7,915 nt of DNA from contig URMO01000082.1 of the NCBI GenBank assembly GCA_900549085.1, positions 1 to 7,915 on the forward strand. Reading direction: 5' to 3'. The stretch comes from an uncultured Collinsella sp. Its GTDB lineage: Bacteria; Actinomycetota; Coriobacteriia; Coriobacteriales; Coriobacteriaceae. The position numbers and the translations under genes are program-made. Below the pieces are notes generated by a model. The model saw nothing but the letters and a program-made list of their open reading frames with translations, was not told where the DNA came from and made no database searches. Positions 1-5,462 of this stretch are shown here, piece by piece. Positions within the stretch are counted from its first letter, which is position 1. The number at the start of each line of letters is the position of its first letter.

Positions 1-1503
1 CGTCAGAAAGACCCCAAGGTCACTGCGCGCGGCGACCTGGCCACCTTTATCTATGCCATCGCCGATACCGACCCGCTGCACGTCCACAGCCAGCGCGAGT
101 TTCTGGACTGGCTTCGTAGCGCCGGCTTTAGCGTCAACCCCAACGTGGCTCGTTGCGCCGCGCCGGCCGAGGTTCACGAGTTCTGCGCCCAGGCCCTCGA
201 GCATCGCGGTGACCTGGACTACGACATCGACGGCGTGGTCGTAAAGGTCGACAGCTTCCAGCAGCAGCTCGACCTGGGCTTTACCGCCCGCGCACCACGC
301 TGGGCCATTGCCTTTAAGTTCCCGCCCGAGGAAAAACAGACCGTCCTGCGCGAGATTCGCATCCAGGTGGGCCGCACCGGTGTGCTCACGCCGGTCGCCG
401 AGTTCGACCCGGTGACGGTTGCCGGCTCCACTATCGCGCGCGCCACGCTACACAACATCGACGAGATCCGTCGCAAAAACGTGCGCGAGGGCGACACTAT
501 CATCGTGCACAAGGCGGGCGACGTGATTCCCGAGGTTGTGGGCCCGGTGCTCGATAAGCGCCCGGCTGATTCGGTCGACTGGCACATGCCCGAGGTCTGC
601 CCCGTGTGCGGTAGTCCCGTGGTCCACGAGGACGGCGAGGTTGCCTACCGCTGCGTCTCCATCGATTGCCCCGCGCAGCTCAAGGAGCGCCTGCTTCACT
701 GGGTGAGCCGCGGCTGCATGGACGTTGATGGCCTAGGCGACGAGATTGTCGACAAGATGATCGCCGCCGGGCTGATTCACGACGTCGCGGACTTCTACCA
801 GCTCACGGTCGACGACATCGCCGGCCTGGACACGGGGCGCACCTATGCCAGCTCCAACAGCAAAAAGGGCGTCAAGAAGGGCGACCCCATTCCGGTGGGC
901 CTCAAGACGGCCGAGAAAATCATCGCCGAGCTCAACAAGTCCAAGAGCCAGCCGCTCGGTCGCGTGCTGTTTGCCCTGGGCATCCGCCATGTGGGCAAGA
1001 GTGTGGGCGAGGTCATCGCCGAGCGATTCCTGTCGATTGACAAGCTCATCTTGGCGAGCGAAGAGGACATCGCCGAGTGCGAGGGCATCGGTCCCAAGAT
1101 TGCGGCGAGCGTCAAGCAGTTCCTGGCCGTGCCCGAGAACCTTGCCGTGTTGGAGCGCCTGCGCCAAGCGGGCCTTTCGCTCGAGGTCGACTTGGGCGCC
1201 GCGCACGCGCAGGCCGCAGCCGACGCTGGCGTGGCAGGCGAGCTCGCCGACGCACAGCCACTCGCGGGTCTGACCTTCGTGCTCACCGGCACGCTCGTCA
1301 ACCGCACGCGCGATGAGGCGGGCGCGGCGCTCAAGGTGCTCGGCGCCAAGGTTTCGGGCAGCGTGTCGAAGAAGACGAGCTATCTGGTCGCCGGTCCCAA
1401 AGCGGGCTCCAAGCTCACCAAAGCCGAGCAGCTGGGCGTACCCGTGCTGGACGAGGACGCACTCGAGCAGATCTTGGCTACTGGTGAGGTACCCCAGGCT
1501 TAG
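1..1503 (+). CDS. ligA: NAD-dependent DNA ligase LigA, 5' end missing
   Basis: LigA seals nicks in duplex DNA using NAD+, in replication and repair. The reading frame is open from base 1, and the first residues (RQKDPKVTA) match the family's adenylation domain, so the true start and the catalytic KxDG lysine lie upstream. Visible parts in order: end of the adenylation domain with DIDGVVVKV (about 226-252) and the KFPPEE motif; an OB-fold with QVGRTG and AGDVIPEV; a Cys4 zinc finger with cysteines at codons 598, 607, 652 and 667; helix-hairpin-helix repeats (DVDGLGDEIVDKM, ALGIRHVGKSVGE, CEGIGPKIAASV); and a C-terminal BRCT domain (FVLTGTLVNRTRDEA to about 1490). Between IAGLDTGR and LKTAEKI there is a Lys/Ser/Gly-rich insert of about 20 residues absent from E. 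coli LigA as I recall it. The stop is TAG at 1501. A hairpin terminator follows, so ligA probably ends its transcript here. Confidence 0.97.
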   Translation, partial: RQKDPKVTARGDLATFIYAIADTDPLHVHSQREFLDWLRSAGFSVNPNVARCAAPAEVHEFCAQALEHRGDLDYDIDGVVVKVDSFQQQLDLGFTARAPRWAIAFKFPPEEKQTVLREIRIQVGRTGVLTPVAEFDPVTVAGSTIARATLHNIDEIRRKNVREGDTIIVHKAGDVIPEVVGPVLDKRPADSVDWHMPEVCPVCGSPVVHEDGEVAYRCVSIDCPAQLKERLLHWVSRGCMDVDGLGDEIVDKMIAAGLIHDVADFYQLTVDDIAGLDTGRTYASSNSKKGVKKGDPIPVGLKTAEKIIAELNKSKSQPLGRVLFALGIRHVGKSVGEVIAERFLSIDKLILASEEDIAECEGIGPKIAASVKQFLAVPENLAVLERLRQAGLSLEVDLGAAHAQAAADAGVAGELADAQPLAGLTFVLTGTLVNRTRDEAGAALKVLGAKVSGSVSKKTSYLVAGPKAGSKLTKAEQLGVPVLDEDALEQILATGEVPQA

Positions 1504-1522
1504 TGCATCAATAGTCAAATTA

Positions 1523-1562
1523 AAGAACCTCCCGGAAGCACGATGCCTTTCGGGAGGTTCTT
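1523..1562. terminator. Hairpin terminator after ligA, possibly bidirectional
   Basis: A perfect 12-bp inverted repeat (AAGAACCTCCCG at 1523-1534, CGGGAGGTTCTT at 1551-1562) encloses 16 nt that can extend the stem (GAAG with CTTT). It starts 20 bases after the ligA stop. On the plus strand the following T-tract is weak (TTACTTTGCT). On the minus strand the hairpin is followed by TTTAATTTG, a better U-tract, so it may equally terminate the minus-strand short ORF that ends at 1561. Confidence 0.75.
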
Positions 1563-1608
1563 ACTTTGCTGGGGCAACCGGCACCGTGATCTGCGTCACG
1601 TAGGTCGC
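1554..1608 (-). repeat. Copy 1 of a 55-bp imperfect repeat (3' coding end plus stop)
   Basis: This aligns without gaps to 2685-2739. The ends are strongly conserved: GAGGTTCTTA at one side is identical, and the 29-bp core beginning GGCACCGTGA differs at two positions. The middle 16 bp is diverged. The core contains CGTGAT-CTGC-GTCACG, a short dyad (one G-T pair here, perfect in copy 2). Read on the minus strand both copies encode ATYVTQ[I/V]TVPV followed by a TAA stop at the same aligned position. Confidence 0.75.
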
Positions 1609-1707
1609 TGAGGGTGACCCTGCGGAGCGGTGTCGTTCCGGAGCGATAGAAGATTCATACAAAGCAAAGGGGCCCCGCAGTGAGGTCCCACAACGGGGCT
1701 GCCCCAT
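1561..1707 (-). CDS. Short minus-strand ORF, 48 aa, hypothetical or gene remnant
   Basis: On the minus strand an ATG at 1707 opens 48 codons ending in TAA at 1561. The product starts MGQPRCGTSLRGPF and ends ATYVTQITVPVAPAK. I do not recognise a family. No ribosome-binding site lies before the ATG, and its upstream bases run into the palindromic promoter of the antitoxin gene, so the start is doubtful. The C-terminus is the notable part: the same ATYVTQ[I/V]TVPV end with an aligned stop recurs at 2692-2739. The stop is followed directly by the hairpin at 1523-1562, which has a good U-tract in this direction. It may be a real small gene, a decayed 3' end of a larger gene, or a dispersed repeat that happens to be open. 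Similarity of the two copies at the coding level favours former coding sequence. Confidence 0.3.
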   Translation of the reverse strand: MGQPRCGTSLRGPFALYESSIAPERHRSAGSPSATYVTQITVPVAPAK

Positions 1708-1719
1708 TGTGATGAGTTT

Positions 1720-1751
1720 TATACACTTTAACATTAATATTAACGTGTATA
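1720..1751. promoter_or_regulatory. 32-bp palindromic operator before the toxin-antitoxin genes
   Basis: The stretch is a dyad centred between 1735 and 1736 in which 14 of 16 base pairs are symmetric. The outer arms are TATACAC (1720-1726) and GTGTATA (1745-1751), and the inner arms are TTAA (1728-1731 and 1740-1743) around ATT/AAT. It is strikingly AT-rich against its surroundings. The right arm overlaps a good -10 box (TATACT, 1748-1753), so a bound protein would block transcription. Phd/YefM-type antitoxins commonly repress their own operon through such palindromes. The assignment of this protein to this site is inference. Confidence 0.75.
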
Positions 1752-1753
1752 CT
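1748..1753 (+). promoter_or_regulatory. Likely -10 box of the toxin-antitoxin promoter
   Basis: TATACT matches the sigma-70 -10 consensus at five of six positions and lies about 34 bases before the chosen antitoxin start. The -35 is poor: with 17-bp spacing it would be ACTTTA at 1725-1730, inside the palindrome. A weak -35 buried in an operator fits an autorepressed promoter, but the start site is not shown by the sequence. Confidence 0.5.
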
Positions 1754-1786
1754 TAGCAGTGAAGATATATGTTGAGAGGAGCAGTT

Positions 1787-2179
1787 ATGGTTACCGTCGC
1801 GTTTTCGGAACTGCGCCAAAACCTTACGCAGGTGGCCGAAAAGGTTGCCAATGAGGGCGAGGAGGTTGTGGTCTTCAAGCGGAGCAAGCCGTTGTTCAAG
1901 ATCGTGCCGCTCGACTATGAAGGTCCAGTTACGGTGGAATATGACGCTGCCCAGGAGCGTGGGGGCGCAAAGCCGATGCGCGGTGCGGGCAAGCCCAAGC
2001 GCGACGTGGGCACGATGTGGCATCCCAAGATTACCTGGAAGGAGATTCGCGAGATGCTTGCGGAGGATGAGGACTACCAGGAGTATCTCGATATCGTGGC
2101 TAAAATGCCAAAGGGAACGCCGCTCGATACGATGACGGTTGAAGATGAAAAGCGCGTTGCGAGGGAGCGCTACCTATGA
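1787..2179 (+). CDS. Phd/YefM-family antitoxin of a type II toxin-antitoxin pair
   Basis: The 130-residue product is expected to bind and neutralise the PIN toxin encoded next to it and to repress their common promoter. Residues 1-45 (FSELRQNLTQVAEKVANEGE, then EEVVVFKRSKPLFKIVPL) are the Phd/YefM DNA-binding and dimerisation fold: a helix with xLRxxL, then two strands ending in a hydrophobic I-V-P-L. The middle (about 55-80) is basic and Gly-rich. The C-terminal part (WKEIREMLAEDEDYQEYLDIV and VEDEKRVARERYL) is charged and helical, as expected for the toxin-binding tail. I chose ATG 1787 because AGGAG at 1777-1781 sits 5 bases before it. The in-frame ATG at 1769 would add six residues but has no ribosome-binding site. 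The gene ends in TGA overlapping the toxin start by 4 bases. At 130 residues it is longer than typical Phd proteins (about 70-90). Confidence 0.85.
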   Translation: MVTVAFSELRQNLTQVAEKVANEGEEVVVFKRSKPLFKIVPLDYEGPVTVEYDAAQERGGAKPMRGAGKPKRDVGTMWHPKITWKEIREMLAEDEDYQEYLDIVAKMPKGTPLDTMTVEDEKRVARERYL

Positions 2180-2598
2180 GGGCATTTCTCGATACCAATT
2201 TTCTGCTCGATTGCGTGCTGCCGGGCCGGCCGGAGCATGGGGCGGCGCAAACGACTAAGGCGCTCGTTGACGTGGGGCTTATCGAGGGCGTTGTTTCGGC
2301 CTGCTCTCTCAAGGATGCGTACTACATTCTCACTAGACAGGCAGGTGAGGCGCGCGCCCGCGAGGTAGTGCGCGACTGCCTTAAGAGCTACTCGGTAGAG
2401 CCTCTCGACCAAGAAGCTTGTTTTACCTCCGCCTATTCCGATGAACCGGACTTTGAGGACGGCTGTATCCGCGCGATGGCCGAGCGTGCCGGCGTGGACT
2501 TTATCATCACGCGCGATCGCGCCGCTTTTGTGCGCTCGACCATCAAGACTTTCTCGCCCGCAGAGTTCATCCGTGCGTTTCCGATTCCGGAGGAGTAA
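2176..2598 (+). CDS. PIN-domain toxin (VapC-like ribonuclease)
   Basis: A 140-residue protein with the features of a PIN-domain nuclease; such toxins typically cut RNA with Mg2+ held by a cluster of acidic residues. It opens with the PIN strand RAFLDTNFLLD, where Asp6 is the first metal ligand. The end of the domain is clear: PDFEDGCIRAMAERAGVDFIITRD, with Asp95, Asp108 and Asp114 as candidate acids. The second acid may be Asp47 in SLKDAYYIL; this is less certain. The C-terminal SPAEFIRAF is a usual PIN ending. The start overlaps the antitoxin stop (ATGA, 2176-2179), which implies translational coupling and keeps toxin made only with antitoxin. Pairing with a Phd/YefM-type rather than an AbrB-type antitoxin is a known mix-and-match arrangement, so I give no vapC symbol. 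Target RNA cannot be told from sequence. Confidence 0.87.
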   Translation: MRAFLDTNFLLDCVLPGRPEHGAAQTTKALVDVGLIEGVVSACSLKDAYYILTRQAGEARAREVVRDCLKSYSVEPLDQEACFTSAYSDEPDFEDGCIRAMAERAGVDFIITRDRAAFVRSTIKTFSPAEFIRAFPIPEE

Positions 2599-2635
2599 AA
2601 CCGCCATATCGGGGGCTGTCCTCGACACGGTGGTT
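2599..2635 (+). terminator. Possible hairpin terminator after the PIN toxin
   Basis: Starting at the toxin stop codon, AACCGCC (2599-2605) pairs with GGTGGTT (2629-2635) with one G-T pair. After a 3-by-3 internal loop, TCGGGG (2609-2614) pairs with CCTCGA (2620-2625) around a 5-nt loop. No T-tract follows (CTCCTGTGG), so termination here is uncertain. Confidence 0.35.
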
Positions 2636-2684
2636 CTCCTGTGGCTGACGCTCGTTAGCTGAGCTGCACTTCATGTCTGTCCGA

Positions 2685-2739
2685 GAGGTTCTTAATCGAG
2701 TACAGTAACGGGCACCGTGACCTGCGTCACGTAGGTTGC
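2685..2739 (-). repeat. Copy 2 of the 55-bp imperfect repeat
   Basis: Gap-free match to 1554-1608 in the same orientation, with identical 10-bp ends (GAGGTTCTTA; GGCACCGTGA) and the palindrome CGTGAC-CTGC-GTCACG, perfect in this copy. Beyond the stop, copy 1 has a complete terminator hairpin. Here only the GAACCTC side survives and the opposite arm is missing, so this copy looks truncated. Confidence 0.75.
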
Positions 2740-2805
2740 CGGATCATCGCTGATGATATCGTCGATGAGGGCGATTTCGCGTCGCCCCGCTATGCTGCCA
2801 ACTTG
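2692..2805 (-). pseudogene. Minus-strand remnant of a gene 3' end, overlapping the MATE stop
   Basis: After an in-frame stop near 2808, the minus strand is open for 37 codons to TAA at 2692, with no good start codon. The readable part GRREIALIDDIISDDPATYV continues as TQVTVPVTVLD. It looks like the C-terminus of a folded protein cut off from its upstream part, but I do not recognise the family. It lies immediately downstream of, and partly overlaps out of frame with, the end of the MATE gene on the same strand. Alternatives are a coincidentally open frame over a repeat, or a frame shift near the MATE end. The shared end with 1561-1608 argues that it once coded. Confidence 0.35.
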
Positions 2806-4136
2806 TCAAAAGCCCCGCGCCGGTTGAGCACGGTAAACGCGACAACACAGATGACTGCCGACAAAATCGATCCGCACGGCGAGGCGATGCCCATGGGAAA
2901 CAGCGTGTTGGAATAGGCATTCGACAGCAGCCACGCACCGGGCACGCGAATGAGCGCCACGGCCAGCACGTTGTGCGCAAAGCCGATGTAGCTCTTGCCA
3001 TATGCAGCGAAAAAGCCGCTAAAGCAAATGTGGATGCCGGCAAAAATCGCGTCGAAAATGTAGCTGTGCATATAGCCGGTACCGGCCGCGACCACCGCGG
3101 GGTCCTTGGCAAAAAAGCCAATAAACGCCGGTGCCACCAGCCACATCAGAACCGTGATCAGACAGCCGTACACCACCGAGATGGTCATGGCGTCCTTGAG
3201 CACCTGACGCGCGCGGTCGCCCTTGCCCGCGCCGGCGTTTTGCGCCGTGAGCGCGCTGACGGTTGCGCCCATGGAACTCGGCACAATGAACAAGAAGCTG
3301 ATCATCTTTTCGACCAGGCCTACGGCGGCGGCATCGACGAGTCCTCGATGGTTGGCGATGACGGTGATGAACATAAACGCCACCTGGATGCAGCCGTCCT
3401 GAACGGCCACGGGCACGCCGATTTTAAGGATGCTGCCGAGCACCTCGGGCTGGGGGCGCAGGTCGCTGCGCTTAACGTGGATGTTCGTGCGGCGGCTCTT
3501 GAGCCACACGAGCGCGAGGGCAACGCTGGCCGTCTGGGCGGTTACCGTGCCGAGCGCCGCGCCCACGGGGCCGAGTCCCATGTGGCCGATAAACAGGAAG
3601 TCGAGCGCGATGTTGATGATGCATGCCACGCCAATCACGTACATAGGCGAGCGCGAATCGCCCAGCCCGCGAAAGATGGCCGAGAGGATGTTATATGCGG
3701 CGATAAACGGAATGCCGACAAAGCAGATGCGCAGGTAGGCGGCGGTTCCTTCGACCGCCTCGGCCGGCGTGCCAATGAGCGCCACAACCTGCGGGCATAG
3801 TGCAAACAAGATGACGGCCAGTACCACCGAGACGCCCATAAACAGCGTGATGGTGTTGCCGATGGCGGTTTCGGCGCGATCGAAGCGGCGCGAGCCCACG
3901 GCGTGGCCGACGATGACCGTCGTTCCCATGGCCAGGCCCACGAGCGTCACGGTAATGATATAGAGCGTCTGCGCGCCATTGCCCACGGCGGTGATGCCGG
4001 CAGCGCCGCTAAACTGCCCCATCATGTACAGGTCGGCCATGCCGTAGAGCATCTGCAAAAAGTACGAGAGCATATAGGGCAGGGCAAAGACCGCGATGGT
4101 CTTGAGGACTTTGCCGCGTGTGAGGTCGTGTTCCAT
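2790..4136 (-). CDS. MATE-family multidrug/cation efflux transporter
   Basis: A 448-residue inner-membrane protein of the MATE family, whose members export drugs, toxins or metabolites in exchange for Na+ or H+. Length and hydropathy suit the usual 12 membrane helices in two similar halves. The first half starts VLKTIAVFALPYMLSYFLQM (10-29) and has MADLYMMGQFSG, VGHAVGSRRFDRAE (76-89) and FRGLGDSRSPMYV (155-167). The second half has IGVPVAVQDGCIQVAFMFIT (239-258) and the matching loop AQNAGAGKGDRAR (298-310). The product is most like the MepA/DinF-type branch by eye; the substrate cannot be assigned. I chose ATG 4136, where the sequence begins MEHDLTRGKVL as usual for the family. No clear Shine-Dalgarno precedes it, so translation may be weak or from a leader-poor transcript. 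It is transcribed towards the toxin gene and away from moaA. Confidence 0.95.
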   Translation of the reverse strand: MEHDLTRGKVLKTIAVFALPYMLSYFLQMLYGMADLYMMGQFSGAAGITAVGNGAQTLYIITVTLVGLAMGTTVIVGHAVGSRRFDRAETAIGNTITLFMGVSVVLAVILFALCPQVVALIGTPAEAVEGTAAYLRICFVGIPFIAAYNILSAIFRGLGDSRSPMYVIGVACIINIALDFLFIGHMGLGPVGAALGTVTAQTASVALALVWLKSRRTNIHVKRSDLRPQPEVLGSILKIGVPVAVQDGCIQVAFMFITVIANHRGLVDAAAVGLVEKMISFLFIVPSSMGATVSALTAQNAGAGKGDRARQVLKDAMTISVVYGCLITVLMWLVAPAFIGFFAKDPAVVAAGTGYMHSYIFDAIFAGIHICFSGFFAAYGKSYIGFAHNVLAVALIRVPGAWLLSNAYSNTLFPMGIASPCGSILSAVICVVAFTVLNRRGAFDKLAA

Positions 4137-4178
4137 GGGCGGGGCGCTTTCTGGCTTGGTTCGTTTAGCTACCAGTGT

Positions 4179-4212
4179 AGTGAAAACCCTATAACGATTG
4201 TAGAGTCAAGGT
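4179..4212 (-). promoter_or_regulatory. Candidate MerR-type promoter/operator for the MATE gene
   Basis: Reading the minus strand, a -35 TTGACT (4209-4204) is followed by a 19-bp spacer and a weak -10 TTCACT (4184-4179). Within the spacer lies an imperfect dyad, CTCTACAA-TCG-TTATAGGG, with 6 of 8 positions symmetric. Long spacers containing a dyad, often rich in CCCTATA/TATAGGG, are the hallmark of promoters activated by MerR-family regulators, which often control efflux genes. No merR-type gene is in the window, so the regulator would act from elsewhere. Confidence 0.4.
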
Positions 4213-4402
4213 TTATGTTGACGGCGGGGCGAAAAAAGCTGCGTGCGTAGGCATGCCTCATTGAACATGGACGGCCGAGCCAGATCGTGTTTGCGCTTGG
4301 AAATGCCGTTCACCTGCGTCGTGTCGTACGAGTGTCGGTTCGTTTCCTTCGTGCGGTACTATATTTCCCGAAGAATAAAACGCCGCGTGAGGGGAGGGCT
4401 GC
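4213..4402 (+). other. moaA upstream region, no gene seen
   Basis: The stretch shows no convincing gene. It contains a perfect 10-bp palindrome AGGCATGCCT (4249-4258) and a possible -10 (TACTAT 4357-4362, or TATATT 4360-4365) with no good -35 at 16-18 bp. An in-frame run beginning at ATG 4268 is open but has no ribosome-binding site or recognisable product. I could not fold it into the known Moco riboswitch by eye. The promoter of the moa operon must lie here or just upstream. Confidence 0.4.
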
Positions 4403-5458
4403 GTGGACGGGCACGTGCAACATGACGGTTTTGGCCGCGATATCACCTACCTGCGCATTGCCGTTACCGACAAGTGCAATTTCCGCTGCATATACTGCAT
4501 GCCGGCCGATGGCGTGGCGCCCCGCGCGCATGACGAGCTGCTCAGCGCCGAGGAAATCGCTCGCTTTGTGCGCCTGGTGGCGGGAGAGGGCATTCGCCGC
4601 GTGCGCCTGACGGGTGGCGAGCCGCTGGTCAGCCGCCGTATCATTCCGCTTATTCGCGACATCCGCGCGATTCCGCAGATCGAGGACATCTCGCTTACCA
4701 CCAACGGCGCCCTGCTGCCCAAGCTGGCGCCGCAGCTCAAAGATGCGGGGCTTAACCGCGTCAACATTTCGCTCGACACACTCGATCCCTCGCTGTTTGG
4801 AAAGATCACGCGCCTGGGTCGGCTCGAGCAGACTATAGCTGGCATCGACGCGGCGCTGGCTTGGGGCTTTGAGCCCGTTAAGGTCAACTGTGTCGTGGTG
4901 CGCCGGCTCAACCAAGACGTGGCGGCCCTCGCGCGACTGACCGTCGACCGCCCCATTCATCTGCGCTTTATCGAATACATGCCCATTGGCGACGAACACA
5001 CGAGCTCGCATTGCGCTGTGGACCCGCATGCGCCCGCGCTCAATCCCGAGCTGTGGGACGCGAGCGATACCGTGCCGAGCGACGAGCTGCGGGCACGCAT
5101 CAATGCCGGGGCCGCCGCGACGGAACTGGGCGAGCTCGAGCCGCTCGACATCAACGACGCTCCTGCCGGCGCGGGCCCTGCGCGCTATTGGCACTTTCCG
5201 GGCGCGGCGGGAACGGTCGGCTTCATTAGCGCCATGTCCAACCATTTTTGTGCGAACTGCAACCGTCTGCGCCTGACGGCAGACGGCAACGTGCGTCCGT
5301 GCCTGTTTAGCGATGCCGAGTATTCGGTGCGTGAGGCGCTGCGCCGTGGTGATGATATGCAGGTACTTTCGATTTGGCGCGATGCCGTCGCCCACAAACC
5401 GCAGGAACACGCGATAATTGAGGGCACGCAACGATTTATGTCCCAAATCGGAGGATGA
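4403..5458 (+). CDS. moaA: GTP 3',8-cyclase MoaA (radical SAM)
   Basis: MoaA carries out the first step of molybdenum cofactor synthesis in the cytoplasm: radical-SAM cyclisation of GTP to 3',8-cyclo-7,8-dihydro-GTP, the substrate of MoaC. The 351-residue product has the N-terminal radical-SAM cluster motif CNFRCIYC (Cys25, Cys29, Cys32), the SAM-binding GGEP (71-74), the conserved RFIEYMPIGD (188-197), the C-terminal cluster cysteines Cys283, Cys286 and Cys300 in CANCNRLRLTADGNVRPC, and the essential C-terminal Gly-Gly (350-351). It is slightly longer than the usual 325-340 residues, partly from a loop at about 198-230. The start is GTG 4403: GAGGGGAGG (4389-4397) lies 5 bases upstream, and the DGFGRDITYLRIAVTDKCN beginning is right for the family. 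The stop TGA overlaps the ribosome-binding site of the next gene, which begins 4 bases later, so the two are co-transcribed and probably coupled. Confidence 0.97.
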   Translation: MDGHVQHDGFGRDITYLRIAVTDKCNFRCIYCMPADGVAPRAHDELLSAEEIARFVRLVAGEGIRRVRLTGGEPLVSRRIIPLIRDIRAIPQIEDISLTTNGALLPKLAPQLKDAGLNRVNISLDTLDPSLFGKITRLGRLEQTIAGIDAALAWGFEPVKVNCVVVRRLNQDVAALARLTVDRPIHLRFIEYMPIGDEHTSSHCAVDPHAPALNPELWDASDTVPSDELRARINAGAAATELGELEPLDINDAPAGAGPARYWHFPGAAGTVGFISAMSNHFCANCNRLRLTADGNVRPCLFSDAEYSVREALRRGDDMQVLSIWRDAVAHKPQEHAIIEGTQRFMSQIGG

Positions 5459-5462
5459 TCAT

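Noticed and set aside
733..1518. 261-codon minus-strand open frame opposite ligA
   Set aside because: Shadow of the HhH and BRCT coding region; no start signal or product similarity.
1675..1705. GC-rich hairpin GGGG-CCCCG ... CGGGG-CTG-CCCC before the antitoxin promoter
   Set aside because: The stem is interrupted by a 3-nt bulge with a 16-nt loop, and no T-tract follows directly in either direction. It may be a decayed terminator but I cannot support it.
2743..2757. ATCATC-GCT-GATGAT hairpin after the MATE gene
   Set aside because: A 6-bp AT-rich stem with no T-tract. It lies inside the minus-strand remnant and probably reflects Ile/Asp codons there.
2973..3800. 275-codon plus-strand open frame opposite the MATE gene
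   Set aside because: Its composition (His, Arg, Asp-rich, no motif) is that of an antisense shadow. The MATE protein has clear helices and family motifs.
4213..4402. Molybdenum-cofactor riboswitch before moaA
   Set aside because: Position would suit it, but I could not find the long paired arms and conserved loops expected of that class by eye. A covariance-model search would decide.
4310..5446. 378-codon open frame on the minus strand opposite moaA
   Set aside because: moaA on the plus strand is unmistakable with all its cluster cysteines. The antisense frame is rich in Arg, Ala and His and has no recognisable motif. It is a by-product of high-GC codon use.
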